Virus record (IMG/VR): IMGVR_UViG_3300007541_000047
Location: 1 to 40,811 of that record
DNA length: 40,811 nucleotides
DNA from: a virus
Direction: 5' to 3' (one strand)
Below, one piece after another: positions 15,654 through 24,715 of the stretch (positions are counted from its first letter, which is position 1; each line of letters begins with the position of its first letter). Below the pieces are notes generated by a model. The model was not told the DNA's origin and ran no database searches. It saw only the letters and a program-made list of their open reading frames with translations. A program made the position numbers and the translations under genes.

Positions 15654-18017
15654 ATGTCAGGTTACACTAGACAGTCAGCTTCAGAAATTATCGCAACAAA
15701 CGTTGTTAAAGCTGCCCCTGTTAATGCAGAATACAATAAACTTCGTGATGCCTTTGCTTTTGATAGCGCAGGTACTACAGGACACAAGCACGATGGTTCT
15801 TCTGATGAAGGATCATATGTCCCTCTGATTGCTGATGTAGATGGTCTGAACAAAGTAAGTGTAGATACTTCCAATAACCGTGTTGGTGTTTTTGTTGAGG
15901 TATCTTCTTCTGCTGTTGAACAAGTACGTTTTCAAGACGGTGCCATTCTTCCTGTAACAGATAACGATATTGATCTTGGTGCTGTTGGTGCTGAGTTTAA
16001 AGATATTTATATTGATGGTGTTGCGTATATTGATGATATTCGTGGACCTCTTACAGGTGATGTCACTGGTAATATCACTTCTACAGGCACTAGCGCATTC
16101 ACAACTGTAGACATTAACGGTGGAGCCATTGATGCAACTACCATTGGTGCTTCTACTGCTGCTGCTATCACAGGCACTACCATCACTGCAAGCACAGGAT
16201 TTGTAGGTGATCTTACAGGCAATGTCACTGGTGACCTGACTGGTAATGTAACTGGTAATATCACAGGGGATGTGACTGGGGACCTAACAGGTAATGTGAC
16301 TGGCAATCTCACAGGAAATGTTACCGGAGATGTTACAGGTAACCTTACAGGTAATGTTACAGGAAACTTGACCGGCAATGTGACAGGTAATATTACTTCT
16401 TCTGGTTCATCCACTTTTAGCGGTACTCTCACTGTACCCACACCAATATCAAGCACAGATGCAGCAACTAAGGCTTATGTAGACTCTCAGCTTGGCATTA
16501 CAATTAGTGACTTTGCTATTACTGAGTCTGGCACTGATCTTAACTTTAGTTATTCTGGTGGTAATGTAGCTACACTCACTTCTGCTGGTGACTTTAGTGT
16601 TAGTAGTATCACTCTTGGTGGTTCGGATATACAAACACTTATTGATGGTGCTAAACCTTCTTTTCAAGCTACAGCCTCAGGTGCATTGTCTGATGGGTCA
16701 ATGGTGATTGTGAACACGGATGGTACAGTCAGTGTTGCGCCTGCTATTTCCTCTGTTGTTTTTGAAAGTGCTACTTCTTCTTATATCTCTGCCACCTATG
16801 ACACCACGAACAATAAAGTTGTAATTGCATACAGGGACACCGGAAATTCAAGCTATGGTACCGCTGTAGTTGGGACTGTTACTGGTACAAGTATTAGTTT
16901 TGGTACTCCTGTTGTTTTTGCAAGTGCAGCTACACGAGGTATATCAGCTTGTTTTGATTCTTCAAACGGTAAGGTGGCTATTTCATATTCTGATGAAACT
17001 GATGGCTATGCAATCGTAGGCACTGTCTCAGGTACAAGCATTAGTTTTGGTACTGCTGTTCTTTTTGATAACACTGTACTTGAGACAAATATAACTTATG
17101 ATACCAGTAACAGTAAAGTTGTTGTTTTCTATCCGACAGGTGGTAGTAGTTATGGTATTGTAGGCACTGTTTCAGGTACGAGCATTAGTTTTGGTACTGC
17201 TGGTCTTTATGCTGCTACTACTACTACTAAGATAAGAAGTGTTTATGATACGACAAACGCAAAGATAGTTACTGCTTATGTTCAAACGTCAGACATTGAT
17301 GGATATGCAGTTATAGGTACTGTAAGCGGTACTTCCATTAGCTTTGGCACACCAGTAAAGTTTCGAACAGGTACGCTGAGTATAACAGAAGGTTTGAGTA
17401 TAGCTTACGATTCTGTTAACAGCAAACCTGTAATTTTTTACTCTGACGACAGTACAGGAAAAGGTTATGGTATTGTAGGTACTGTAAGTGGTACTTCCAT
17501 TAGCTTCGGTACTGCTGTTGAATTTAACAACAGCAACACTGGTTATATCAGTTCTTCTTATAACCCGCAGTCAGGTAAGGTAGTTGTTTCATACAGAGAC
17601 ACTGGAAATTCTAATTATGGTACAGTTATTGAAGGTACTGTCTCAGGCACAAGCATTAGTTTTGAATCAGAACTGGTAATTGAGTCCAGCCTTAGTTCTT
17701 ATTTCTCTTCTGTGTACGACCCAGATAATGAAAGTGTTGTAGTGGCTTACTCAATTAGTGGGCAAGGTAAGGCACTGTCTTACCCTAAGTTCTTAACAAC
17801 AGAAAATAACTTTGTTGGTATTTCTAGTGGGGCATACACAGACGGACAAACAGCAAAGATACAAATTGTTGGTTCTGTAGATGATGCACAATCTAGTCTA
17901 ACAGCAGGTAACAAATATTACCTTCAAACAGACGGAACTCTAGATACAGTTGCAGACATCCCTGAAGTTTATGTTGGACTGGCTATTGCTTCTGACAAAA
18001 TTATCGTGAAAGGTTGA
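15654..18017 (+). CDS. Tail fibre with GxxT repeats and seven-blade propeller-like repeats, 787 aa
   Basis: The N-terminal part (about 1-140) is probably virion-attaching and includes TTGHKHDGSSDEGSYVP. After GPLTGDVTGNITS come 16 tetrapeptides of the form G-(N/D)-(V/L/I)-T (nt 16206-16397), then ISSTDAATKAYVDSQL, a familiar joint sequence in phage fibres. Residues about 366-713 hold seven related beta units of 45-52 residues, linked by six copies of GTV(S/T)GTSISF, suggesting a seven-bladed propeller. The last 70 residues (LTAGNKYYLQTDG; VYVGLAIASDKIIVKG) look like a fibre C-terminal domain. It probably binds the host surface. AGGAAA lies six bases before ATG. Confidence 0.85.
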   Translation: MSGYTRQSASEIIATNVVKAAPVNAEYNKLRDAFAFDSAGTTGHKHDGSSDEGSYVPLIADVDGLNKVSVDTSNNRVGVFVEVSSSAVEQVRFQDGAILPVTDNDIDLGAVGAEFKDIYIDGVAYIDDIRGPLTGDVTGNITSTGTSAFTTVDINGGAIDATTIGASTAAAITGTTITASTGFVGDLTGNVTGDLTGNVTGNITGDVTGDLTGNVTGNLTGNVTGDVTGNLTGNVTGNLTGNVTGNITSSGSSTFSGTLTVPTPISSTDAATKAYVDSQLGITISDFAITESGTDLNFSYSGGNVATLTSAGDFSVSSITLGGSDIQTLIDGAKPSFQATASGALSDGSMVIVNTDGTVSVAPAISSVVFESATSSYISATYDTTNNKVVIAYRDTGNSSYGTAVVGTVTGTSISFGTPVVFASAATRGISACFDSSNGKVAISYSDETDGYAIVGTVSGTSISFGTAVLFDNTVLETNITYDTSNSKVVVFYPTGGSSYGIVGTVSGTSISFGTAGLYAATTTTKIRSVYDTTNAKIVTAYVQTSDIDGYAVIGTVSGTSISFGTPVKFRTGTLSITEGLSIAYDSVNSKPVIFYSDDSTGKGYGIVGTVSGTSISFGTAVEFNNSNTGYISSSYNPQSGKVVVSYRDTGNSNYGTVIEGTVSGTSISFESELVIESSLSSYFSSVYDPDNESVVVAYSISGQGKALSYPKFLTTENNFVGISSGAYTDGQTAKIQIVGSVDDAQSSLTAGNKYYLQTDGTLDTVADIPEVYVGLAIASDKIIVKG
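16206..16397 (+). repeat. 12-bp-period array encoding 16 GxxT tetrapeptides
   Basis: Sixteen uninterrupted 12-base units encode G-(N/D)-(V/L/I)-T within the tail fibre. Codons vary between units, so the peptide rather than the DNA is conserved. Such runs form beta-helical or collagen-like stalks in phage fibres. It is not a CRISPR array: there are no spacers. Confidence 0.9.
16749..17794 (+). repeat. Seven protein repeats of about 150 bp (propeller-like) in tail fibre
   Basis: Each unit runs from a strand such as GTVSGTSISFG through YDxxNxKVVIAY to an SSYG or DGYA turn. Six copies of the GTV-x-GTSISF joint lie between about 16872 and 17665. Unit lengths differ by a few residues in the loops, as in surface loops that contact a receptor. 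Confidence 0.75.
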
Positions 18018-18020
18018 TAA

Positions 18021-18260
18021 ATGAAAACCCTAGTTAAAAATAATGTATCTTTATATGTTTTTGATGACTCAGAAGTACTCAAGATTGGTAATAAAAATAC
18101 TGTTGTAGGGGAGCCTGTTAAGTTTATGATTATGGATTGTGGCAGTAGCAATAGTAATATGCACACTGGCGTAACACCTCCTGAGGATTGGCAAGGCGGT
18201 AAATATTTTTTTGACGGGACTACTTGGACACTTAACCCCGACTGGTCGGAGAATCTCTAA
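18021..18260 (+). CDS. Small protein after tail fibre, 79 aa
   Basis: The product MKTLVKNNVSLYVFDDSEVL goes on to KFMIMDCGSSNSN, and ends GGKYFFDGTTWTLNPDW. Short proteins with a 'K-Y-x-(F/Y)-D-G-x-x-W-x-x-NP-x-W' ending and an N-terminal 'L-V-x-N-x-V-S-L-Y' are common next to fibre genes in cyanophages and other marine phages. A role in fibre assembly or as a fibre tip partner is likely but unproven. It starts three bases after the fibre stop and shares one base with the next ATG (TAATG). Confidence 0.7.
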   Translation: MKTLVKNNVSLYVFDDSEVLKIGNKNTVVGEPVKFMIMDCGSSNSNMHTGVTPPEDWQGGKYFFDGTTWTLNPDWSENL

Positions 18261-21200
18261 TGAACTTTACCCCTCAACAACAACACTCTCTCCTGACTAA
18301 AATGGGTTATGATGGACCAGTCAACCCAAGAATGATGGAGGCTTTTCTTTCATCTAACCCCGGTGCTGCTGCTAAGATGGGTAAGTTCTCCCGTGCAATG
18401 CAGAAAGGTTTTGCTGAAGGTGGAGGGGTAACAAATGAAATTCCTTTAGATAATTTTGATACCGGTATTGGTGGCCCACCGCCTTCTCCTATTGATGGCC
18501 CAGTAAATGGTCCAGCGCCTTCTCCATTAGTTGACCCAATTACTAAAGCCTATGTGGACATCTTAGGTCGTGCACCTGAGCAAGGTGGTTATGACTATTA
18601 TACTGGTCAGCTTAATGAAGGTAAGACTATTGAGGATATTCGTAGAGAAATTCAAAACTCTCCTGAAGCTAATGTTCGTGGTGCATATCAAGATTTCTTA
18701 GGTCGTGCACCTGAGCAAGAAGGTCTTGAGTATTGGATGCAGAGTTATCAGCAAGACCCTGAGAGTTTCCTTAGTAAGTTTAAAGCTGGTGCTGCCCCTG
18801 AATTGCAACAACGTGTTGAACAAAAGTATGAAGGTGTTGAAAACCCAGACCAAGTACTCCAACAAGATATTAGCACTGCCAAAACTGAACTGGATAAAAA
18901 GCTTGCTGTACTCACTGAGGTACAAAAGACAGGAAATCAGAAAGCTATTGAAGAAGCTCAAAAGGCAGCTCAAGAAGCTCAAACTGCACTAGAGACTATA
19001 CGCGCTCGTCAGGCTACCTCAGGTCCAACTACAAGAGAACTTTCTGATCGTGCCCTTAACACACCAGAGTCTTTTGTCACTGAACCCACAGTAAATCAAA
19101 TTGCAGTAACTCCAGAACAATTAGTTGCTGAAGGTACAGGTGTACCCACTGGCGAGATTACAGATACTAGCGTGTCTACCGTTGATGCTGCAGAAACAGT
19201 AACGGCCCCAGAAGGTGCACCTGCGTCTACGATGACTGCAACTACATCTGGTGAAGCTGTTGGAGAGGCACTTGAGGGTGTAGAAAGACCATATAAACAA
19301 GTAGACCCTAGTCAAGCTGGATTTACACCTCCTCCTGCAGGCTCTCCGACCACAATGGCTCTTGAGACATACTACAACCCAACTACTGGAGAAAGTGTTA
19401 CAACCCCTACCGGTGGTTGGACTGCTCCAGAAGGTTTTGTTAAAGGTACACCACCAGACACTTTTATAAAAGGTGGGTTAGAGGCTGCTCAAGGTGAAGT
19501 TTCTACTCAAGTTCAAGCTCAGGCTACAGACCCTACCACTCTTGCTCAACTGGGACTTAGTGCACCTCAGATTGAAATCGCCCAGCAAATTGAAGAAGTA
19601 CCTGACCTTCAGTTAACTCCTGAACAACTTGCTCAAGCTGCTACTCTTGCCTCTACTGGTCTTGAGTTGCCTCAGGCTGTTGCACAAGTAACAGGTGAGT
19701 CTTTCCAAGCAGTTGCCGCTAAGTTTGATGGCACTACACCTCAGGCTGAAGCTGTTACAGATTATGATCTTGGTACGGTACAAACTGGGACTCGTAAGGT
19801 TTCTGATGCAGAAATACCTCAGGCTCAGGGTATCGGTATGACTGCAGAACAAGCAGAAACAATTACCTCAGATTATGAGTCTAATATTGAAGCTGCTCAA
19901 GGTAAAGTAGAGTCGGGTGAAACTATTACAGCCCAAGACTATTACAACCTACCTCCAACAGAAGCAGCTAAAATCGAGAATACTGCTGTTGAAAATGCAG
20001 CTAAAGCAGGAGAATATCCTACAGCAGAGGCGGCTAAGGCAGACTTCGAGTCTACAGTACAGGGTGCTCAAGGTCAAGTGGGTGCTAATGAGCTAGTTAA
20101 TGCTAAAGATGTTCTTAAGGCTGCTGAGGCAGTAGAAGCTGTTGCGGCAACAATTGAAGAACTTAGTACTGCTGCCGTAGCTCAAGCACAACAAGGAACC
20201 TTTTCACAAGCTGCCATTGCAAAAGCTCAACTTGGGTCTGTCCCACCTGAAGCCACTATTCAGGGTCAAATGAACAAGTTGATGGAGCAGTTCAACGATG
20301 GCACTCCTGCATGGGCTGCTGGCGGTATTCGTGCGGCTAATGCTGCTATGGCTGCTAGAGGTCTTGGTGGTTCATCTATGGCTGGTGCTGCTATTGTACA
20401 AGCTGCTATGGAGTCTGCACTGCCTATTGCACAACAGGATGCTCAAGCATTCTTCAACATGGGACTACAGAACCTCAGTAATCGTCAAGCGACTGCGCTT
20501 GCTAATGCTGCTGCGGCACAGAACATAGAAATTGCTAATCTAAACAACAGACAGCAAGCCGCCCTTCAAAACAGTAATAACGCTTTTGCTCTTCAGACTC
20601 AAAATTTAAGCAATCAACAGGCTGTTGTTATTGCTAATGCCCAAATTAAGGCAGGTTTGCAAGAAACTTCTCTTGGTATTACCGCTCAGATTGCTATTGG
20701 TAATGCTGCTCGTTATGCTGAGATGAATAACATTAATTTGACGAATGAACAGCAAGGTATCCTTCAAAGGTCTGCTCAAAATCTAGAAATTAAGATGGCC
20801 GGTCTTAGTAACGAGCAACAAACAGCACTTTCAAACCTGCAAGTTCAAGCTGCTATGCGTGGGCAAGAACTTAGCAATGAGCAACAAATGGCTGTACTTC
20901 AGTCTACTCAGAACTTTGAGGCTGCTAACTTTGATGCGTCCGCTAAACAACAAGCATTTCTTCAGGATGCACAATCTCGTGCTGCTCTTGAAGGCAGGTC
21001 TATGGAAATCCGTAGTCAAACTGCTATGTTCAATGCTTCTCGTATTGCTGAAGTTAATAATATTAACCTTAATAATGAACAGCAAGCCATACTTCAACAG
21101 TCTGCTGAAAACCTACAGATTGAAATTCAGGACCTCTCTAATAGACAACAGACAGCTTTGGCCAATGCGCAACTGAGAGCTACCCTTCAGGGTAAGGTTC

Positions 21201-22384
21201 TTGACAATAAACAACAAGCTGCTATAATTGAGTCAGAGCGTTTTGCAGAGGCTAACAATCTTACTTTCAATGCTAAACAGCAAGCTGTTATCCAAGAGTA
21301 CGTATCTAATGCGGCTCTTCAAGGTAAGGTTCTTGATAATAAGCAACAGACTGCAATCTTTAATGTAGCTAATGTGCTTCAAGAACGGCAGCTTGAGTTG
21401 ACTAATGAGCAACAGACTCGTTTGTTCAATACTACCAATGACATGAACATTGAGTTAGCTAACTTGTCTAACAAACAACAAACTGCTCTTGCTAATGCTC
21501 AAATTGATGCTGCTATTACTGGTCAAGAACTTAGCAATACACAACAGACTAACGTTGTCAATGCGGCCCGTATTAGTGAGATTGCTAACATTAACTTCAC
21601 TGCAGATCAACAGAAGGCACTTGAGAACGCTAAACTTGCTCAGACAGTAGACCTAGCTAACCTAGATGCTTCGAGTGCTAAGTTGCTTGCGGATGCTGCT
21701 GCTATGTCTAACATGGATATGGCTAACCTCAATAACCGCCAGCAAGCACAAGTTGAGAATGCACGTAATCTCTTGCAGATGGACTTGACTAACGTTAATA
21801 ACCAGCAGCAAACTGCCATCTTTAAGTCTCAACAGATGATTAATTCTATTCTTTCAGATCAAGCTGCTGAGAATGCTGCCAAACAGTTTAATGCTGCAAG
21901 TGAGAATCAGGTTAATCAGTTCTACGACAACCTTGTGTTTGAAGCTAATCGTTTCAGTGCGCAACAAACTAATGCTATCAATCAGTTTAATGCAGGGGAA
22001 GAAAATGCTAATGAGAAGTTCATGGCTACCCTTCGTGAGCAGAGAGACCAGTTCATTGCGAATAACAACTTGATTGTTGCGCAGGCTAATGCCAAGTGGC
22101 GTCAGGATGTATCTACAATGGACACTGCTGCACAGAATGAAGCTAACATGGAAGCTGCTAGAACTGCTAACCTCTTGACCACTGCTCAGTTGGATAAAAT
22201 TTATCAGCGTGAACGTGATCTTATGGACATGGCCTTCCGTGGAAGTGAGTCACAAAAAGACAGAGACGTTAATATCTTGTTGGCTGATAAAAACCTAGAA
22301 GCATATCGAGATAAGATTGAGGCTGAAGGGGATATGGCTTTTGGTGCTTTTGTTGCTGATACAGTTTCTAAAATCTTCTTCTAA
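18260..22384 (+). CDS. Internal virion / ejection protein with DUF4214-like pair and 22-residue repeats, 1374 aa
   Basis: The protein has three parts. Residues 1-90 include QKGFAEGGGVTNEI, the recurring GGxV tag, and a Pro-Gly linker. Residues about 93-180 hold two DUF4214-like units (YVDILGRAPEQGGYDYY and YQDFLGRAPEQEGLEYW), known from S-layer and surface-associated proteins. An Ala-Gln-Glu-Thr-rich region follows. From about residue 738 to 1199 a helical motif of the form L-(S/N)-N-x-QQ-x-A-(L/I) repeats about 21 times with an exact 22-residue period. The C-terminal part stays helical (FNAGEENANEKFMATLREQR). It heads an ejection-type block with the SleB hydrolase, so it may line or extend the DNA conduit. 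Confidence 0.75.
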   Translation: MNFTPQQQHSLLTKMGYDGPVNPRMMEAFLSSNPGAAAKMGKFSRAMQKGFAEGGGVTNEIPLDNFDTGIGGPPPSPIDGPVNGPAPSPLVDPITKAYVDILGRAPEQGGYDYYTGQLNEGKTIEDIRREIQNSPEANVRGAYQDFLGRAPEQEGLEYWMQSYQQDPESFLSKFKAGAAPELQQRVEQKYEGVENPDQVLQQDISTAKTELDKKLAVLTEVQKTGNQKAIEEAQKAAQEAQTALETIRARQATSGPTTRELSDRALNTPESFVTEPTVNQIAVTPEQLVAEGTGVPTGEITDTSVSTVDAAETVTAPEGAPASTMTATTSGEAVGEALEGVERPYKQVDPSQAGFTPPPAGSPTTMALETYYNPTTGESVTTPTGGWTAPEGFVKGTPPDTFIKGGLEAAQGEVSTQVQAQATDPTTLAQLGLSAPQIEIAQQIEEVPDLQLTPEQLAQAATLASTGLELPQAVAQVTGESFQAVAAKFDGTTPQAEAVTDYDLGTVQTGTRKVSDAEIPQAQGIGMTAEQAETITSDYESNIEAAQGKVESGETITAQDYYNLPPTEAAKIENTAVENAAKAGEYPTAEAAKADFESTVQGAQGQVGANELVNAKDVLKAAEAVEAVAATIEELSTAAVAQAQQGTFSQAAIAKAQLGSVPPEATIQGQMNKLMEQFNDGTPAWAAGGIRAANAAMAARGLGGSSMAGAAIVQAAMESALPIAQQDAQAFFNMGLQNLSNRQATALANAAAAQNIEIANLNNRQQAALQNSNNAFALQTQNLSNQQAVVIANAQIKAGLQETSLGITAQIAIGNAARYAEMNNINLTNEQQGILQRSAQNLEIKMAGLSNEQQTALSNLQVQAAMRGQELSNEQQMAVLQSTQNFEAANFDASAKQQAFLQDAQSRAALEGRSMEIRSQTAMFNASRIAEVNNINLNNEQQAILQQSAENLQIEIQDLSNRQQTALANAQLRATLQGKVLDNKQQAAIIESERFAEANNLTFNAKQQAVIQEYVSNAALQGKVLDNKQQTAIFNVANVLQERQLELTNEQQTRLFNTTNDMNIELANLSNKQQTALANAQIDAAITGQELSNTQQTNVVNAARISEIANINFTADQQKALENAKLAQTVDLANLDASSAKLLADAAAMSNMDMANLNNRQQAQVENARNLLQMDLTNVNNQQQTAIFKSQQMINSILSDQAAENAAKQFNAASENQVNQFYDNLVFEANRFSAQQTNAINQFNAGEENANEKFMATLREQRDQFIANNNLIVAQANAKWRQDVSTMDTAAQNEANMEAARTANLLTTAQLDKIYQRERDLMDMAFRGSESQKDRDVNILLADKNLEAYRDKIEAEGDMAFGAFVADTVSKIFF
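18561..18719 (+). repeat. 24-bp direct repeat within DUF4214-like pair
   Basis: The same 24 bases occur at 18561-18584 and 18696-18719, 135 bases (45 codons) apart, both encoding LGRAPEQ. They mark a duplicated protein unit with recent sequence homogenisation or strong constraint. Confidence 0.8.
20471..21856 (+). repeat. About 21 tandem 66-bp units (22-residue helical repeat)
   Basis: Units such as NLSNRQQTALANAQL, ELSNEQQMAVLQ and VLDNKQQTAIFN follow one another, with QQ to QQ spacing of 22 residues and no insertions across about 462 residues. Twenty-two equals two hendecads, the repeat of slightly right-handed coiled coils. DNA identity between units is modest, so selection acts on the protein. 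Confidence 0.85.
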
Positions 22385-22394
22385 GGACAAATAA

Positions 22395-23120
22395 ATGTAT
22401 AAAGAAAATTACTTACGAGCTTCAGAGATTGCAGATCGTTTGCAAGAAGACCCAGCTAAACAAGAAAGACTACAGCAGAGGGCAGGTATTATGTCTCGTA
22501 TCTCTGCTAAAGGGGAAGAAGCTATGTACTCTGAGGGCTTTGATATTGCTAAGTCATTGGCTAGAATCAGACAGAAAGTAAAAGAATCCTCCCCAAAGAT
22601 TGAAGGTGGGTCTGTGACTGGTATGGCTGTACCTGATACTGGCGAGCTACCTGAGGGTGTTACTCGGCCTATTGCTAGACCTGACACACCTATTGCTGCA
22701 GATGCTAGTGATAGGGAATTGCTTGCTAAAACACTTCATGCAGAGGCTGTTGGTGAAGGATATGAAGGTATGTTAGCTGCAGGGACTGTTATTGCCAATC
22801 GAGTGGACTCTGGTAAGTACGGGGGAGACAGTCTTAGGGGTGTTATTTTAAAGCCCGGACATTTTTCTGCTTGGAATCTTGCGACAGGTTACGCAGGGGG
22901 CAAAGGGGGTTTAAACATGGATAAAATTAAACCTAGTGAAGAAGCCTACAAAGCAGCGGATGCAATTTTAAGTGGTCAACGTCACGAAGTTGTAGGTAAC
23001 AGGACTCACTATTATGCACCAAAAAAAGCAAACCCAAAGTGGGGGAAAAGAGCTGGTGGAGATTGGGTGACTCTTGGTAATCACGTATTTGGTTGGGCTG
23101 ATGCAGGAAAAGGTAAATAA
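22395..23120 (+). CDS. Virion cell-wall hydrolase, SleB/CwlJ family, 241 aa
   Basis: The C-terminal half (residues about 105-235) matches Hydrolase_2 (SleB/CwlJ): LLAKTLHAEAVGEGYEGMLA, then AGTVIANRV, LRGVILKPGHFSAWN, and THYYAPKKANPKWGKRAG near the end. The glutamate in LHAEA is the expected catalytic acid. These enzymes cut peptidoglycan. The N-terminal 100 residues are helical and charged and probably anchor it to the internal virion complex. It sits between two large ejection-type genes rather than in a lysis cassette, so it probably acts in DNA entry, though it could double as the endolysin, because no other lysis gene is visible here. Confidence 0.85.
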   Translation: MYKENYLRASEIADRLQEDPAKQERLQQRAGIMSRISAKGEEAMYSEGFDIAKSLARIRQKVKESSPKIEGGSVTGMAVPDTGELPEGVTRPIARPDTPIAADASDRELLAKTLHAEAVGEGYEGMLAAGTVIANRVDSGKYGGDSLRGVILKPGHFSAWNLATGYAGGKGGLNMDKIKPSEEAYKAADAILSGQRHEVVGNRTHYYAPKKANPKWGKRAGGDWVTLGNHVFGWADAGKGK

Positions 23121-23121
23121 A

Positions 23122-23667
23122 ATGCAAACAAAATATAAAATGCCGATCCCCGGACAGTCACTGACTTCCACACCTAAGAATGCTCCCTACGAGAATCCTC
23201 CAGAGATTGTTGATCCAGAAGAGGCTCTTGAGGTTCATCTGATGAGACTGACAGAAAAGAAACGTATGGCTGCTGCTCTGGATATGCTAGAGACAGGTAT
23301 TGATCTTCAGACTCTTGTAGAGGGTATTCTACGTTCTGCAGTCATGAATGGTATTCATACGATTGACGTTGGTCTTATTATTGCACCTGTTATTCATGAA
23401 TATATCAAGATTACTGCTGATGAAGTAGGTATTGATTATGATGAAGGTTTTGATGATGACGAAGATGAGGAAATGAAGACTTACGTAGTCGCATCTGAAC
23501 GGGCAAAGAAGAAACTCAAGTCAATGGGTATGATGTCAGAAGATGAACCTACACTTGAAGAACCTGAGGAAGACTCTGGTGAAGATATGCCAGAGGAAGA
23601 CCTCATGATGGAAGAAGAAATGACAGAGACTAAGCCCAAGGGTTTGATGTCTAGGGAGGGTATGTAA
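23122..23667 (+). CDS. Acidic virion-associated protein, 181 aa
   Basis: The start is ATG 23122, one base past the hydrolase stop; GGAAAAGG lies upstream. A TTG at 23074 in the same frame overlaps the hydrolase and was not used. The protein begins KMPIPGQSLTSTPKNAPYEN, a pattern I associate with small structural proteins of cyanophages and marine podoviruses ('P-x-PGQSLT-x-x-P-x-x-x-P-(W/Y)-E-x-PP'). A helical core follows (ALDMLETGIDLQTLVEGILR), then a very acidic tail rich in Glu, Asp and Met. Its place within the ejection module suggests a virion component or assembly chaperone. Confidence 0.75.
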   Translation: MQTKYKMPIPGQSLTSTPKNAPYENPPEIVDPEEALEVHLMRLTEKKRMAAALDMLETGIDLQTLVEGILRSAVMNGIHTIDVGLIIAPVIHEYIKITADEVGIDYDEGFDDDEDEEMKTYVVASERAKKKLKSMGMMSEDEPTLEEPEEDSGEDMPEEDLMMEEEMTETKPKGLMSREGM

Positions 23668-24707
23668 TGGCTTCAGCATTTGCAGCAGGTTTTTTTGGTC
23701 GTCTAGCGGAGATTTCTGCTGAAGAACGGCAGGCAGAACGTGAGAGAGAAGCTCGCATGGAAGTAATTATGGAGCAAAGAAGAAATACCGTACTTCAACT
23801 TGCGGCCTCTCGTGCTAATTCTTATGGCGGAACAAGCTCTTCTTCTGGTGGTACAAGTTCTTCTTCATCTGGCAGAAGTCAAGAAAGTAAAACTGCAGAA
23901 ATAGATGCTTATGGTAAGTATCTAGTGTCTCAAGGTGCAGACCCAGATAGAGTAGCGCAACTTATGGGTACTAATGACGTAGAAGGTCTTGGTAAACTGG
24001 TTGAAAATGTAAGGACAGCAAAGGCAAAATACTCAACAACACTACAAGAAGATTTGCCACCTGAGTTGATTAACGATGTTATTAACAATGCAGTAACAGT
24101 TGACAGTGAAACTTACACTATTAATCTTGATGATGTTATTGAAAGCTTTGGCCTAAGCCCTGAGGATTATAACTTCAGCCCTGAGGAACTTGCTGCTGCT
24201 GGTCAAGGCTCTACAGTAACTAGAAAAGGTAGAATAGTTACAGATGTAATTGCCGATCCTTCTAAGCCAATGTCGCCAACAGAGCTAGAGAAAATCAACG
24301 AAATGGCTAGAAATGCTTCCGTTGAACTGGCAAGAAAAGAATTGGTAGGTTATAAAAAGATGTTGGAAGATTTGCGCGAAGGAGGGAGACTTTATAATTC
24401 CTTGGAGGGTGACTCCGACACTGTTGGTTATTTTAGAGAGTTGGCTACAAGAATGTCAATGGATATTGAAAGTGCACTTGACCTAGCAAAAGAAAAATCT
24501 TACGTCGATCTTATGGATATGTACGGTCAAAATAGTTACAGTGCTCTAGATGATGTGTATAAATTAACTAAACGTGGTATGCCTTTGCCTTACATGGGAG
24601 ATAATTCAAGAATACTTAAACTCCCAGAAGAACAAAAAGACTACTTTGATTTTGTGCTGGGTGAGTATGGAATTACCAACTACACGTTTGTACCCTCTAA
24701 CCAATAA
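23667..24707 (+). CDS. Internal virion protein candidate, 346 aa
   Basis: It starts by sharing a base with the previous stop (TAATG). The N-terminus MASAFAAGFFGRLAEISAEE is followed by a charged helix (RQAEREREARMEVIMEQRRN), a Ser-Gly-rich linker near residues 52-72, and a mixed helical C-terminal region (NASVELARKELVGYKKMLED). The first 15 residues are hydrophobic with small side chains, which could insert in a membrane. No enzymatic motif is visible. Its position between the SleB hydrolase and the 1230-residue protein supports a role among ejected internal proteins. Confidence 0.65.
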   Translation: MASAFAAGFFGRLAEISAEERQAEREREARMEVIMEQRRNTVLQLAASRANSYGGTSSSSGGTSSSSSGRSQESKTAEIDAYGKYLVSQGADPDRVAQLMGTNDVEGLGKLVENVRTAKAKYSTTLQEDLPPELINDVINNAVTVDSETYTINLDDVIESFGLSPEDYNFSPEELAAAGQGSTVTRKGRIVTDVIADPSKPMSPTELEKINEMARNASVELARKELVGYKKMLEDLREGGRLYNSLEGDSDTVGYFRELATRMSMDIESALDLAKEKSYVDLMDMYGQNSYSALDDVYKLTKRGMPLPYMGDNSRILKLPEEQKDYFDFVLGEYGITNYTFVPSNQ

Positions 24708-24715
24708 GGTAGATA

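Noticed and set aside
16007-16456. Minus-strand frame of PVTLPVR-type repeats, and apparent CRISPR-like periodicity
   Set aside because: It is the reverse of the 12-base units coding GxxT in the tail fibre; there are no spacers and no cas genes.
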